Positions 1 to 7,917 of a stretch of DNA of 35,877 nucleotides are shown piece by piece. Within the stretch, counting starts at the first letter, position 1; every line of letters begins with the position of its first letter. The position numbers and the translations under genes were made by a program. This DNA is from an uncultured Clostridia bacterium. GTDB taxonomy: Bacteria > Bacillota > Clostridia > Saccharofermentanales > Saccharofermentanaceae. The DNA lies in NCBI GenBank assembly GCA_947167045.1, contig CAMVGO010000023.1, positions 1 through 35,877 of the forward strand, given 5' to 3'. The notes beneath the pieces are model-generated. The model had not been told where the DNA came from. It worked only from the letters and a program-made list of their open reading frames with translations, and did no database searches.

Positions 1-246
1 GTACATGTAGCGGCTTTACCGGAAACGGTAACTTCAGTATGTCCCTTTGCAGGGATTGTCTGCTGGGCTTTTGTAATTACTCCGCAGACAGAACACTTCT
101 TGCCGTCAGTAAGTCCTGAAGCGGTACATGTAGCGGCTTTACCGGAAACGGTAACTTCAGTATGTCCCTTTGCAGGGATCGTCTGCTGGGCTTTTATTAC
201 GGCTCCGCATTTCGAGCAATGGCTGCCTTCGGTCTTACCGGCCTTT
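1..246 (-). repeat. 123-bp in-frame tandem repeat (41 residues per unit)
   Basis: Two copies, 1-123 and 124-246, lie head to tail inside the BspA-like gene. Their first ~76 positions differ at about one base, and the remainder diverges. Each copy encodes one Cys-rich unit with the pattern CxxxGxxxGxxCxxCG. The array begins before the window, so the total copy number is unknown. Near identity at the DNA level suggests recent duplication. Confidence 0.85.
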
Positions 247-1280
247 GTGCATGTGGCAGCGACTGCCGCATCGGTGACAACTGTGTGGTTGCATGTAGAA
301 CCGCCGCCATTGTAGTTTATGTTCACGTTGCCGAGACCGCTCGATGAGCTGATGCTGATCTTCCTCCACTGATCCTGTGTGCCGGCGTAGTTGACTGTCT
401 TAAGAGCCTTGCAGTTCGTGAATGCACCCGATTCGATTGTCTTAACACTGGTCGGTATGTTTAATGTCGTAAGCGATGTGCAGTTCTCGAAAGCATCGTA
501 AGGGATCGTTTCGACATTTGAAGCGAAATTAACCGTCTTTACTCCGGAACCGGTAATGCCCATCAGCTGTGACTTTGGTACTGTGATAGTGGAGCATGCG
601 CAGTCTACCCAATAAAATTCAAGAGTGCTCGTCGGGAGCGTTACGTTCGTAAGGCTCGACATTCCCTTGAAGTGAATCCTCTCCATCGAGCTCGGGAACA
701 CGACAGTCTCAAGGCTGTTGCAGTTATATGCCGCGAACTTGCTGTTCGCCGTCCTGACCGTCGCGGTCGTGATGTAATAACAGTTGGAAAGCGCAAGGTT
801 ATAGATGGTGAGATTCTTCAGGAAATCGGTATTCTTTATCCTCGCGCCGTCGATCTGAAGAGTCTTGTACGTGATGTTCGAAGGGAGCGTGATGCTCTCG
901 ACTTTTGGATAAGCCGTTATCTGGAATGTCTCCACGGTTCCCGACTGGGCGCCGTATATGTTGATGGTCTTTGCGGCACAGTCAAAACCTGCGAGCTTAA
1001 AGTCGAGTTCATTCAGGCTCACGCCGGACATGTCGACGTTGACCTTCGTTATTTTCGTGAAATCCAGTTTCTCATCGCCGCAAACGAAGCCGAGGTTTAT
1101 CGTCTTGCCGTGGCATTTGAGATCCAGCGTTCCGTCGGAATAGAACGTATAGTTGAAATCAGAATCAGATCCCGAAGTGACGACACTGCCGCCTGCATTT
1201 ACGATCGCCGAGAAAGATGAGATGACAAAAATTGCTGCCAAAAGGGTTAAGAGTGTCTTGATCCGAGTACGCATCAGCAT
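1..1280 (-). CDS. BspA-like leucine-rich-repeat surface protein, 3' end outside window
   Basis: An open reading frame starts at ATG 1280 (minus) behind a GGAGG ribosome site and runs off the left edge, so about 426 codons are visible. Residues 1-27 form a signal peptide (basic MLMRTRIK start, hydrophobic core, cleavage near SAIVNA). Residues of roughly 30-330 carry irregular LRR_5/BspA-type repeats, for example FENCTSLTTLNIPTSVKTI and FTNCKALKTVNYAG followed by QWRKI. The visible C-terminal part changes to Cys-rich repeats of the type CTKAGKTEGSHCSKCG with an IPAKGHT end. BspA-like proteins are secreted adhesin-type proteins, and here the ligand is unknown. The fold resembles the N-terminal part of the LRR/choline-binding protein at 2791-4443, but no choline-binding repeats are visible before the window ends. 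An in-frame ATG two codons downstream (1274) is an alternative start. Confidence 0.9.
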   Translation of the reverse strand, partial: MLMRTRIKTLLTLLAAIFVISSFSAIVNAGGSVVTSGSDSDFNYTFYSDGTLDLKCHGKTINLGFVCGDEKLDFTKITKVNVDMSGVSLNELDFKLAGFDCAAKTINIYGAQSGTVETFQITAYPKVESITLPSNITYKTLQIDGARIKNTDFLKNLTIYNLALSNCYYITTATVRTANSKFAAYNCNSLETVVFPSSMERIHFKGMSSLTNVTLPTSTLEFYWVDCACSTITVPKSQLMGITGSGVKTVNFASNVETIPYDAFENCTSLTTLNIPTSVKTIESGAFTNCKALKTVNYAGTQDQWRKISISSSSGLGNVNINYNGGGSTCNHTVVTDAAVAATCTKAGKTEGSHCSKCGAVIKAQQTIPAKGHTEVTVSGKAATCTASGLTDGKKCSVCGVITKAQQTIPAKGHTEVTVSGKAATC

Positions 1281-1312
1281 ACCTCCATAAAATTATGCAC
1301 TCCGTTGATATT

Positions 1313-1356
1313 AAAAAAAGGACGCGCCCCCTGTCAAGACAACCGGGGGCACGTCC
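1313..1356 (-). terminator. Rho-independent terminator after the 1381-2436 gene
   Basis: On the minus strand a GC-rich stem (GGACG.GCCCCC at 1320-1331 pairing with GGGGGC.CGTCC at 1345-1356, one mismatch) is followed by seven T residues (1313-1319). It lies 25 bp past the stop codon of the choline-binding gene at 1381-2436, so it separates that gene from the BspA-like gene. Confidence 0.85.
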
Positions 1357-1380
1357 GCTTAAAAACGACAAAAAACAAGA

Positions 1381-2436
1381 TTAACTGATATATCCCTTCC
1401 AGACACCTGAATCGGAAAACAGATTCATCTTTCCGTCGATCTTTACCTTTCCGGTGGCCATCTCGCCGGAAGGCTTTAAGTAATACCAGTCATTTCCCTG
1501 CTTAAGCCATCCGGTCTTCATGGCACCTGAATACTCAAAGTAATACCACTTGCCGCCTGTCTGGAACCACCCGGTCACCATCTCGCCCGATGACTTAAAG
1601 TAATACCACTTATTGCTTATCTGCTTCCAGCCTGTGGCCATACTGCCGTCAGTATTGAAGTAATACCATTTATTGCCGAGCTGCTTCCAGCCCGTGACCA
1701 TGTCGCCCTTGGTGTTGAAGTAGTACCACTTGTTCGCGATCTTCTGCCAGCCTTTCTGCATAATGCCGCTGCTGTTAAAGAAATACCACTTCCCGCCGAT
1801 CTTTTCCCATCCGGAGATCATGGCGCCGTTGTCGGGATTTAAGTAATACCAGCTTCCGGAGAGCTCAAGCCAACGCTTCTGCATGCGTCCCTCGCTGTCG
1901 AAATGGTACCAGCCGCCCCTGTACTGCGCCCAGCCGTTCTTAACAAACTCACCGTTATCGTCGTGGAAATACCAGTTTCCGTCGATCTCCTTCCATCCCG
2001 GAACAAACGGATTGTCATCGCTCTTATAATTTACGAACCTGAACTTAAAGTCGCAGGATTTATACTGATCGGTAAAACCGGTAACAATATAGAGTTTCCC
2101 CGCTTCGAGCTCGATCGAGTCGTTGAAATTCTCCATTACCTTAAGCGAGTGGAAATAATTATCCTGGACATGAACAGAAGCTTTTCCCGTTCCACCCGTC
2201 TGGTATATCTGAAGATAGTATGTTCCGGTATACTCTGCCGTGAATGTGCAAGTATCGCACAGACGCTCGCCTTCCTTGAGCGATACACTAATGATCTGAT
2301 TGCTGTGCAACTCCTCATCGTAGTCATATATCATTAAATCCGGGTCATAAGGATCGATAATCTTGGCTGACACCTGCCCGCCGATTGCCGCCACCGTCAT
2401 GAGCGCTGCCGCTAATAATGCCTTGAACTTGTTCAT
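1381..2436 (-). CDS. secreted choline-binding protein, PPC-like N-terminal domain
   Basis: 351 residues. ATG 2436 follows an AAAGGGG ribosome site. Residues 1-24 are a signal peptide ending GGQVSA, nearly the same as in three paralogues upstream. Residues ~25-145 form a beta-rich domain (TGTYYLQIYQTGG, then an acidic GKLYIVTGF stretch) that resembles bacterial pre-peptidase C-terminal (PPC) sandwiches; this is a tentative likeness. From ~150 to the end there are ten ~20-residue cell-wall-binding repeats of the GWxxxxxKWYYFxxxGxM type, with the aromatic residues that bind choline in family members. The last repeat is degenerate and ends GVWKGYIS. No catalytic domain is visible. It should be exported and held non-covalently to phosphorylcholine-decorated wall polymer. 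It has its own promoter-like -10 and a terminator, so it is probably monocistronic. Confidence 0.92.
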   Translation of the reverse strand: MNKFKALLAAALMTVAAIGGQVSAKIIDPYDPDLMIYDYDEELHSNQIISVSLKEGERLCDTCTFTAEYTGTYYLQIYQTGGTGKASVHVQDNYFHSLKVMENFNDSIELEAGKLYIVTGFTDQYKSCDFKFRFVNYKSDDNPFVPGWKEIDGNWYFHDDNGEFVKNGWAQYRGGWYHFDSEGRMQKRWLELSGSWYYLNPDNGAMISGWEKIGGKWYFFNSSGIMQKGWQKIANKWYYFNTKGDMVTGWKQLGNKWYYFNTDGSMATGWKQISNKWYYFKSSGEMVTGWFQTGGKWYYFEYSGAMKTGWLKQGNDWYYLKPSGEMATGKVKIDGKMNLFSDSGVWKGYIS

Positions 2437-2464
2437 TTCGATATCCCCTTTTGTTTAATGGTTA

Positions 2465-2476
2465 AATCTTACTATA
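2465..2476 (-). promoter_or_regulatory. putative promoter -10 (TATAGTAAGAT) of the 1381-2436 gene
   Basis: TATAGT lies on the minus strand at 2471-2476, 40 bp before the ATG. Two paralogues carry almost the same motif at the same distance (TATATTAAAAT at 5563, TATAGTAAAAT at 6593). No convincing -35 is visible, so the assignment rests on conservation across paralogues. Confidence 0.45.
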
Positions 2477-2533
2477 CCTGTTCGGCGAAAAGCAAACACG
2501 TACCGCAGATAAACAGCCGGCTGATATTTATAT

Positions 2534-2753
2534 GTACACGTTAGAGCATGTTATTTTAAGAAAATCCGTACTTCGGAGTACACGTTAGAGTACGTTTTTT
2601 TCCGTAAAACCGCACTTCGGAGTACACGTTAGAGCACGTTATTTTCAGAAAATCCGCAATTCGGAGTACACGTTAGAGTACGTTTTTTTCCGAAAAACAG
2701 TACTCTGGAGTGCACATATATGCGAAAGTGTAAATTTGAGTACGGTTTTCGGC
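2534..2753. repeat. tandem array with 44-bp period upstream of a choline-binding gene
   Basis: The motif GTACACGTTAGAG starts at 2534, 2578, 2622 and 2666, exactly 44 bp apart. A degenerate fifth unit starts at 2710. Units 1 and 3 match each other better, as do units 2 and 4, giving an 88-bp higher-order period. Each junction holds a short palindrome around TTCGGA (GTACT/AGTAC in the best copy, 2568-2581). No coding potential is seen. The array fills most of the 354-bp gap between the genes at 1381-2436 and 2791-4443, just upstream of the former's promoter-like site. Confidence 0.9.
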
Positions 2754-2767
2754 TATTTTCCGTACTC
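2738..2767 (-). terminator. perfect 8-bp hairpin after the LRR/choline-binding gene
   Basis: GAGTACGG at 2738-2745 pairs with CCGTACTC at 2760-2767, 24 bp past the stop of the 2791-4443 gene. The 3' flank on the minus strand is only moderately T-rich. The arm sequence GAGTACG recurs in the neighbouring 44-bp array, so this may be a terminator or simply another array element. Confidence 0.4.
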
Positions 2768-2790
2768 TGACAAGCACATGTCTGTTGCTG

Positions 2791-4443
2791 TTAAGGATTT
2801 GTGCAGTAACCCGACTTATCGAAGTTATAATTCTTCCCGTCTATCTTCCATGTCTCGTTCTTTGCATACCAGCCGTTCGAGTCGCCATACCACCAGCCCT
2901 TGGAATCCTTCCTCCAGGTTGCTTTGTATTTGTAAGTCCACTTGCCGTCCGCATCGAGACGGTAACCGCCGCAGTATTCGTTAGCAGCCATCGTGCCGTT
3001 AGTCTTGAAGAAATAGTAAACTCCGCCTATCTCTTTCCAGCCCGTGACCATCGCGCCTGAAGTTTCGAAATAATACCAAACACCGGAGATCTGCTTCCAT
3101 CCGGTGACCATCGCTCCGTTGGACGCGAAATAGTACCACTTGCCTCCTATGGACTGCCAGCCGGTTGCCATCTCACCTGACGTCTTGAAGTAATACCAGA
3201 CGCCGCCGATCTGCTTCCAGCCAGTGACCATCGATCCGTTGGATGCGAAATAATACCACTTGCCGCCGACCCGAAGCCAACCTGTGGTCATCGCACCTGT
3301 AGAACCGAAGTAATACCATACGCCGTCTATCTGCTGCCAGCCGGTGACCGCTGTACCGTTATCGTAGTAATACCAGATGCCCGAGTCCTGGACCCAGCCG
3401 GTCTTATAGTTAAAATGGATCGTGGCATTCCCGAAAATATCACTCAGAGTCTTGTCCGTAGGCTCATCTGTCTTGATGTCCAAAACCTTTATCTGCTTCC
3501 ACTGTTCTTCAGAACCTGAATAGTAAACATCCTTCAGGCTATTCATCCACTGGAACGTGTCTTCATATACGGAAACGAGACTTTCCGGAATCGACATATC
3601 AGTCACACTCCGGCAGTTCTTAAATGCCTTCTTTCCGAGAGTCTGAAGGCTGGAAGGAAGATCGAGTTTTTCAAGTTCTGTACAATCCTGGAATGCCGAT
3701 TCACCGATCTCAACGACTGAATCCGGGATAGTGATCGACTCAAGTGAATAGCAGCCCATAAAAGAAAAATCCTTCAATTTTGTTACTCCGTCCGGCATAT
3801 TGACATCTGTAAGTGCCCAACAGTAATAGAAAATGAATTCTGTTGACGGAGACTCAATGGTGACCTCCTTAAGGTTCTTGTCTATCGACCAGGTGAAATA
3901 TTGAAGATCTGCGGGAGCAATAATGCCTGTAATGCCGTCAGAAATATAGTTTTCAGAACCTGTATAATTTAACCATGCCAGATCGACATCAGCGAGGAAA
4001 TCCAGTGAATTAACCGGCATACAATGCAACTCAAGCTGTGTAAGCTTCATACCCTTAGGAAGCGTTAGTGAATCATTCTTCTCGAATTTTCTGATGCTCA
4101 AAGTATCAAATTCGCAGTTTTCTCCGCCGGTAATCTGAATTGATTCTATATTGCTTTCGCAATCACTCAGATAGAGCGAGTTGATTTTGTTCTCTAACAA
4201 TCCGGAAATATCGACCGTCAGCTTTTTCGCTGCTTTCAGATTGTCGGCGCCGACATTTTTAAGTTCGACGTTTTCATATTTCGCGTTCACGAAAAGCTCT
4301 CCGTCTTCATAAAGGGTCCAGTCGTAATACGTCGTCGATCCCGAATCCGCGACCGCGCGGTCAGCTGACACAACGACGGGAAATGCAGAAAGGATAAACA
4401 CCACAGATATTAACGAGACCAACATTTTCAACTTTGAACTCAT
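2791..4443 (-). CDS. secreted LRR (BspA-like) / choline-binding fusion protein
   Basis: 550 residues, ATG 4443 behind an AGGAGG site. A signal peptide occupies ~1-27 (ends VVVSA). Residues ~40-330 contain BspA-type leucine-rich repeats, clearest as SFMGCYSLESITIPDSV, AFQDCTELEKLDLPSSL and AFKNCRSVTDMSIPESL, followed by a VYYSGSEEQWKQI unit. From ~345 there are seven choline-binding repeats (GWKQIGGVWYYFxTSGEM type). The C-terminus switches to a second module with EYCGGYRLDADGKWTY, KDSKGWWYGDSNGWYAKN and IDGKNYNFDKSGY elements, also found several times in the protein at 12739-15192. It looks like a wall-anchored adhesin: LRR domain outward, choline repeats on the wall. The LRR part is the same type as the adjacent 1-1280 gene, suggesting domain exchange. 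Confidence 0.92.
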   Translation of the reverse strand: MSSKLKMLVSLISVVFILSAFPVVVSADRAVADSGSTTYYDWTLYEDGELFVNAKYENVELKNVGADNLKAAKKLTVDISGLLENKINSLYLSDCESNIESIQITGGENCEFDTLSIRKFEKNDSLTLPKGMKLTQLELHCMPVNSLDFLADVDLAWLNYTGSENYISDGITGIIAPADLQYFTWSIDKNLKEVTIESPSTEFIFYYCWALTDVNMPDGVTKLKDFSFMGCYSLESITIPDSVVEIGESAFQDCTELEKLDLPSSLQTLGKKAFKNCRSVTDMSIPESLVSVYEDTFQWMNSLKDVYYSGSEEQWKQIKVLDIKTDEPTDKTLSDIFGNATIHFNYKTGWVQDSGIWYYYDNGTAVTGWQQIDGVWYYFGSTGAMTTGWLRVGGKWYYFASNGSMVTGWKQIGGVWYYFKTSGEMATGWQSIGGKWYYFASNGAMVTGWKQISGVWYYFETSGAMVTGWKEIGGVYYFFKTNGTMAANEYCGGYRLDADGKWTYKYKATWRKDSKGWWYGDSNGWYAKNETWKIDGKNYNFDKSGYCTNP

Positions 4444-4539
4444 ACAAGTCCTCCTAAACGCTTTATAAACTTACCTCAGCCGAGTATATTCCAGCTGTAA
4501 TATAAAATGACCTTAACCGATTCGGGCACCCGAACTATA

Positions 4540-5523
4540 TCAGGCCGCATAACCTTTCCATACACCGTTATTATCGAAGACATTCTTTCTTCCGTCGATA
4601 GTAACGGTACCGGTTGCCATCTCGCCGGATGCCTTCAGGTAATACCACTTACTGCCCTGCTGGAGCCAGCCGGTCTTCATGGCACCTGATGTCTCGAAAT
4701 AGTACCATTTGCCTCCGATAGACTGCCAATCTGTTACCATCTCGCCTGAAGGCTTGAAGTAATACCACTTCTTACTTATCTGCTGCCAGCCCGTGACCAT
4801 GGCACCCGAATTGTTGAAGAAATACCACTTGTTTCCGATCTTCTGCCAGCCGGTCTGCATTACACCGCTCTTATTGAAGTAATACCATTTGCCGCCGATC
4901 TTCTGCCAATCCGAGAACATGGCACCGTTGTCGGGATTTAAGTAATACCACTTGCCCGAGATGAGCTGCCAGCCGGTCATCATGCGGCCCTTGTCATCGA
5001 AATAATACCAGCCGCCCCTGTACTGTTCCCATCCGGTTACATTGACGCCGTCATCGTTACAGTAATGCCAGTAGCCGTCTATCTGTCTCCAGGTGGACTT
5101 ATAAGGATTTCCGTCACCGGAATAGCGGCCGATCTTGAAAAAGAACTCGCATGCAGAATCATCGTCGTTTCCGGCACTGAAATAATAGACTTTGCCTTCG
5201 GTCAGATCATAATAATCATTTATCCGGTGAACCAAAGAAAAATTTTCATCAAACACCATTACTCCGGTATCATAGCCCTTGTAACCGAGCATATCATAGA
5301 CAATGTAATATAAGCCTGTCGCCTTCGGAACAAATTTATAAAGGTCCTGCGCTTTTTCGCCTTCACAGATCAAAACGTGGACCTGCTGATCATAAAGAAG
5401 CGGCTCTGCCAGATTAGCAAAGTCCAGATCGGAATACGGATCCACATGTGTTGCGGATACCTGTCCGCCGATCATTGCCAACGACATAATTGCAGCAGCC
5501 ACAAGAGCAGTTAACTTTTTCAT
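4540..5523 (-). CDS. secreted choline-binding protein, PPC-like N-terminal domain
   Basis: 327 residues, ATG 5523 preceded by a GGGGGA ribosome site. The signal peptide (1-24) ends IGGQVSA. The N-terminal domain (~25-145) shares AEPLLYDQ, LYKFVPKATG and GDGNPYK motifs with the next gene and looks like a small secreted beta-sandwich of PPC type; its function is unknown. Nine choline-binding repeats follow, with the landmarks YRGGWYYFDDKGRM and WYYLNPDNGAMFS shared by all four paralogues. The end (IDGRKN, GVWKGYAA) matches the 1381-2436 protein and the truncated fragment at 7715-7917, whereas the two genes between end in NGVCQNP, so C-termini have been shuffled. No enzyme domain is present. Exported and wall-associated by choline binding is the inferred location. 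Confidence 0.92.
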   Translation of the reverse strand: MKKLTALVAAAIMSLAMIGGQVSATHVDPYSDLDFANLAEPLLYDQQVHVLICEGEKAQDLYKFVPKATGLYYIVYDMLGYKGYDTGVMVFDENFSLVHRINDYYDLTEGKVYYFSAGNDDDSACEFFFKIGRYSGDGNPYKSTWRQIDGYWHYCNDDGVNVTGWEQYRGGWYYFDDKGRMMTGWQLISGKWYYLNPDNGAMFSDWQKIGGKWYYFNKSGVMQTGWQKIGNKWYFFNNSGAMVTGWQQISKKWYYFKPSGEMVTDWQSIGGKWYYFETSGAMKTGWLQQGSKWYYLKASGEMATGTVTIDGRKNVFDNNGVWKGYAA

Positions 5524-5552
5524 ATAATTATCCCCCTTAAAGATTTAGCCGG

Positions 5553-5563
5553 ATTTTAATATA
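5553..5563 (-). promoter_or_regulatory. putative promoter -10 (TATATTAAAAT) of the 4540-5523 gene
   Basis: On the minus strand TATATT lies at 5558-5563 followed by AAAAT, 40 bp before the ATG. It is the counterpart of the motifs at 2476 and 6593. It overlaps the last codons of the upstream gene's region (stop at 5570 is only 46 bp from this ATG). Confidence 0.4.
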
Positions 5564-5569
5564 TGCGGA

Positions 5570-6550
5570 TCAAGGATTCTGGCAGACACCGTTCGTGCCA
5601 AAGTTATATGTCTTGCCGTTTATCTTTTTCGAACCCGTAACCATCGCGCCGTTTGTATCAAGGTAGTACCACTTACCGGAGAGCTTAAGCCATCCGGTCT
5701 TCATCGCACCTGAAGATTCAAGGTAATACCACTTACCGCCTATCTGCTGCCATCCTGTAGTCATCTCACCGGAGTTCTTGAAGTAATACCACTTCCCGCT
5801 TATAGGCTTCCATCCCGTTACCATGTCACCGCTGGTGTTAAAGAAATACCACTTATTTCCAATCTTCTGCCAGCCTGTCTGCATCACGCCGCTCTTGTTG
5901 AAGTAATACCACTTAGCGCCGATCTTTTCCCAGCCTGTGATCATGGCACCATTGTCGGGATTTAAGTAATACCACTTGCCGGAGAGGCTGAGCCATCCCT
6001 TCTGCATACGGCCTTCGGAATCGAAATAGTACCAGCCGCCTCTGTACTGCGCCCATCCGGTTACATTTATACCGGCCTCATTACAGTAATGCCAGTATCC
6101 GTCGATAAATCTCCAGGTATCCTTATAAGGATTTCCGTCACCGGAATAGTGACTGAACTTAAAATAAAACTCGCACGCAGAACAGTTTTCCTGTTCTCCG
6201 GCCCAAATATAATATGTTTTGTTTTCGACAAAATCGAAATACCCGTTTTTCAGCATGACCATATGATAATCTTCATCTAACACTGCTATGCCGGTTGTAT
6301 AATAATCACCTTTGATTATTTTATTTTCGAGTTCATAAGTACCTGTAGCTTTCGCAACGAATTTATAAAGATCCAGAGCGTTTTCACCTTCAGCAATCAC
6401 AACGTGGATTTCCTGATCATAAAGCATCGGTTCAGCCATATCATAAACACTCATACCGGTACCCGTTTTCACATGCGTTGCCGATACATGGCCGCCGATA
6501 ACTGCCACGGACATTACTGCAGCAGCCAAAAATGTGATCAACTTATTCAT
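5570..6550 (-). CDS. secreted choline-binding protein, PPC-like N-terminal domain
   Basis: 326 residues, ATG 6550 behind a GGGGGAATAGG site. The signal peptide (1-24, ending GGHVSA) is followed by a ~120-residue beta-rich domain closest to that of the 4540-5523 protein (shared AEPMLYDQEIHV, LYKFVAKATG and SACEFYFKF). Nine choline-binding repeats follow, of which the first (TWRFIDGYWHYCNEAG) is degenerate. The C-terminus ends INGKTYNFGTNGVCQNP, like the gene at 6670-7713. It is one member of a head-to-tail paralogous set, with 46 bp to the next gene. No catalytic motif is seen. By family knowledge it should attach to phosphorylcholine on teichoic acid or polysaccharide. Confidence 0.92.
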   Translation of the reverse strand: MNKLITFLAAAVMSVAVIGGHVSATHVKTGTGMSVYDMAEPMLYDQEIHVVIAEGENALDLYKFVAKATGTYELENKIIKGDYYTTGIAVLDEDYHMVMLKNGYFDFVENKTYYIWAGEQENCSACEFYFKFSHYSGDGNPYKDTWRFIDGYWHYCNEAGINVTGWAQYRGGWYYFDSEGRMQKGWLSLSGKWYYLNPDNGAMITGWEKIGAKWYYFNKSGVMQTGWQKIGNKWYFFNTSGDMVTGWKPISGKWYYFKNSGEMTTGWQQIGGKWYYLESSGAMKTGWLKLSGKWYYLDTNGAMVTGSKKINGKTYNFGTNGVCQNP

Positions 6551-6582
6551 TTCCTATTCCCCCGTTTAAACTTGTATTTGAG

Positions 6583-6593
6583 ATTTTACTATA
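6583..6593 (-). promoter_or_regulatory. putative promoter -10 (TATAGTAAAAT) of the 5570-6550 gene
   Basis: TATAGT on the minus strand at 6588-6593, 43 bp before the ATG, matches the motif at 2476 in ten of eleven positions. No clear -35 is visible. A 7-bp inverted repeat (TTCTCAC/GTGAGAA) in the gap just upstream could end transcription from the previous gene. Confidence 0.45.
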
Positions 6594-6669
6594 TGGTGAC
6601 GAATTCTCACACGGATCGTCCTTGTCTCGTGAGAAATTTTGGCACACATCAATTATCAGCACATGCAGT

Positions 6670-7713
6670 TTATGGATTCTGGCAGACGCCGTTCTTATCG
6701 AAGTTATAAGTCTTGCCGCCTATCTTTTTCGAACCGGTTACCATCGCGCCGTTTGTATCAAGGTAGTACCACTTGCCCGAGAGCGGAAGCCATCCTGTCT
6801 TCATGGCACCTGAAGATTCAAAGTAATACCACTTTCCGCCTATGGACTGCCAGCCTGTAAGCATCTCGCCTGATGTCTTGAAGTAATACCACTTCCCGCT
6901 TATATGCTGCCAGCCGGTCAACATCTCGCCTGAAGACTTGAAGTAGTACCATTTCTTGCTTATCTGCTTCCATCCCGTGACCATGTCGCCGCTGGTGTTG
7001 AAGAAATACCACTTATTTCCTAACTGCTGCCAGCCTGTGACCATGACACCCGAAGACTTTAAGTAATACCACTTTCCGCCGATCTTCTGCCAGCCCGAGA
7101 ACATGGCGCCGTTATCGGGATTCAGGTAATACCAATTACCGCCGATCTCCTGCCAGCCTTTCATCATGCGTCCCTGTTCGTCAAACCAGAACCAGCCGCC
7201 GCGGTACTCCGTCCAGCCAGTCATGAACTCAGCATTCTCATTACGGTAATACCAATAACCGTCCTTCTGCATCCATGTGGGTGTATAAGGATTTCCCTCG
7301 CCGTCAAACTTGATTATGGAGAGTGTATATTCGCACGAAGTATAATCCTCTGCGGTCCAGGCGGAAATGTAATACTTCTTTCCCTTTTCGGCATTAAACA
7401 TTCCAGTACGGTAATCGAAGTTCGGTATCACCACCTGATCGGAACCGAAGAGCTGAACTGCAGGTTTACCGGTGCCGCCTGTCTGTGTGACGGACATCTT
7501 GTACTTGCCTGTTGCGTTCGGAACAAACACATAGAGATCGACCAGATTATCCGAAGAACTCAGAGTTATCTGTCTCGGATCGTCAAAAGCTATGGGCGCC
7601 GCAGCATCAAAATCCACTTTGCCATACGGACTCATCATCGTGGCTGACACCTGTCCGCCGAAAAGTGCGGCCGTCATTACCGCAGCGGCAAAAACAGCCT
7701 TGATCTTTTTCAT
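6670..7713 (-). CDS. secreted choline-binding protein, PPC-like N-terminal domain
   Basis: I place the start at ATG 7713 (MKKIKAVFAAAVMT), with AAGGA ten bases upstream. The frame stays open to 7755, but that extension (MNSTVQECG...) is the antisense-free overlap of the truncated gene next door and would bury the signal peptide. 347 residues: signal peptide to ~24 (GGQVSA), a PPC-like beta domain (TGKYKMSVTQTGG, GKKYYISAW), then ten choline-binding repeats, several nearly identical (KWYYFKSSGEMLTGWQ, KWYYFKTSGEMLTGWQ), and the NGVCQNP end. Unlike its paralogues it lacks the conserved -10 motif 40 bp upstream, because the upstream DNA is the 3' end of the truncated relative at 7715-7917. Its expression may depend on readthrough or on an internal promoter. 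Confidence 0.9.
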   Translation of the reverse strand: MKKIKAVFAAAVMTAALFGGQVSATMMSPYGKVDFDAAAPIAFDDPRQITLSSSDNLVDLYVFVPNATGKYKMSVTQTGGTGKPAVQLFGSDQVVIPNFDYRTGMFNAEKGKKYYISAWTAEDYTSCEYTLSIIKFDGEGNPYTPTWMQKDGYWYYRNENAEFMTGWTEYRGGWFWFDEQGRMMKGWQEIGGNWYYLNPDNGAMFSGWQKIGGKWYYLKSSGVMVTGWQQLGNKWYFFNTSGDMVTGWKQISKKWYYFKSSGEMLTGWQHISGKWYYFKTSGEMLTGWQSIGGKWYYFESSGAMKTGWLPLSGKWYYLDTNGAMVTGSKKIGGKTYNFDKNGVCQNP

Positions 7714-7714
7714 A

Positions 7715-7917
7715 TCAAACATATCCTTTCCACACTCCTGAACTGTCGAATTCATTTTTCCTGCCGTCGATAGTCACGGTACCGGTAGCCATCTCACCGG
7801 AAGACTTAAGGTAATACCATTTGCTTCCCTGCTGCAGCCATCCAGTAGCCATCTTACCTGACTGCCCGAAATAATACCATTTTCCGCCTATGGACTGCCA
7901 GCCTGTGGCCATCTCAT
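7715..7917 (-). pseudogene. 3' fragment of a choline-binding protein gene
   Basis: About 65 codons survive, coding for three choline-binding repeats (GWQSIGGKWYYFGQSGKM, GWLQQGSKWYYLKSSGEM and a final IDGRKN... GVWKGYV). The signal peptide, N-terminal domain and at least five repeats expected from its paralogues are missing. Directly upstream of the first repeat (minus strand) the frame meets a TGA four codons before the ATG, and the sequence turns into intron-like RNA sequence. The stop codon lies one base before the ATG of the next choline-binding gene, so this end is also unusually tight. It is best read as the remnant of a deletion that joined an intron fragment to the middle of a choline-binding gene. 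Confidence 0.85.

Noticed and set aside
1903..2337. 144-residue open frame on the plus strand
   Set aside because: Antisense of the choline-binding gene at 1381-2436; the repetitive coding sequence leaves the opposite frame open by composition.
7714..7755. Upstream extension of the 6670-7713 gene (MNSTVQECGKDMFD)
   Set aside because: It is another frame of the truncated gene's 3' end, has no ribosome site, and would place extra residues before a perfect signal peptide that starts MKK.
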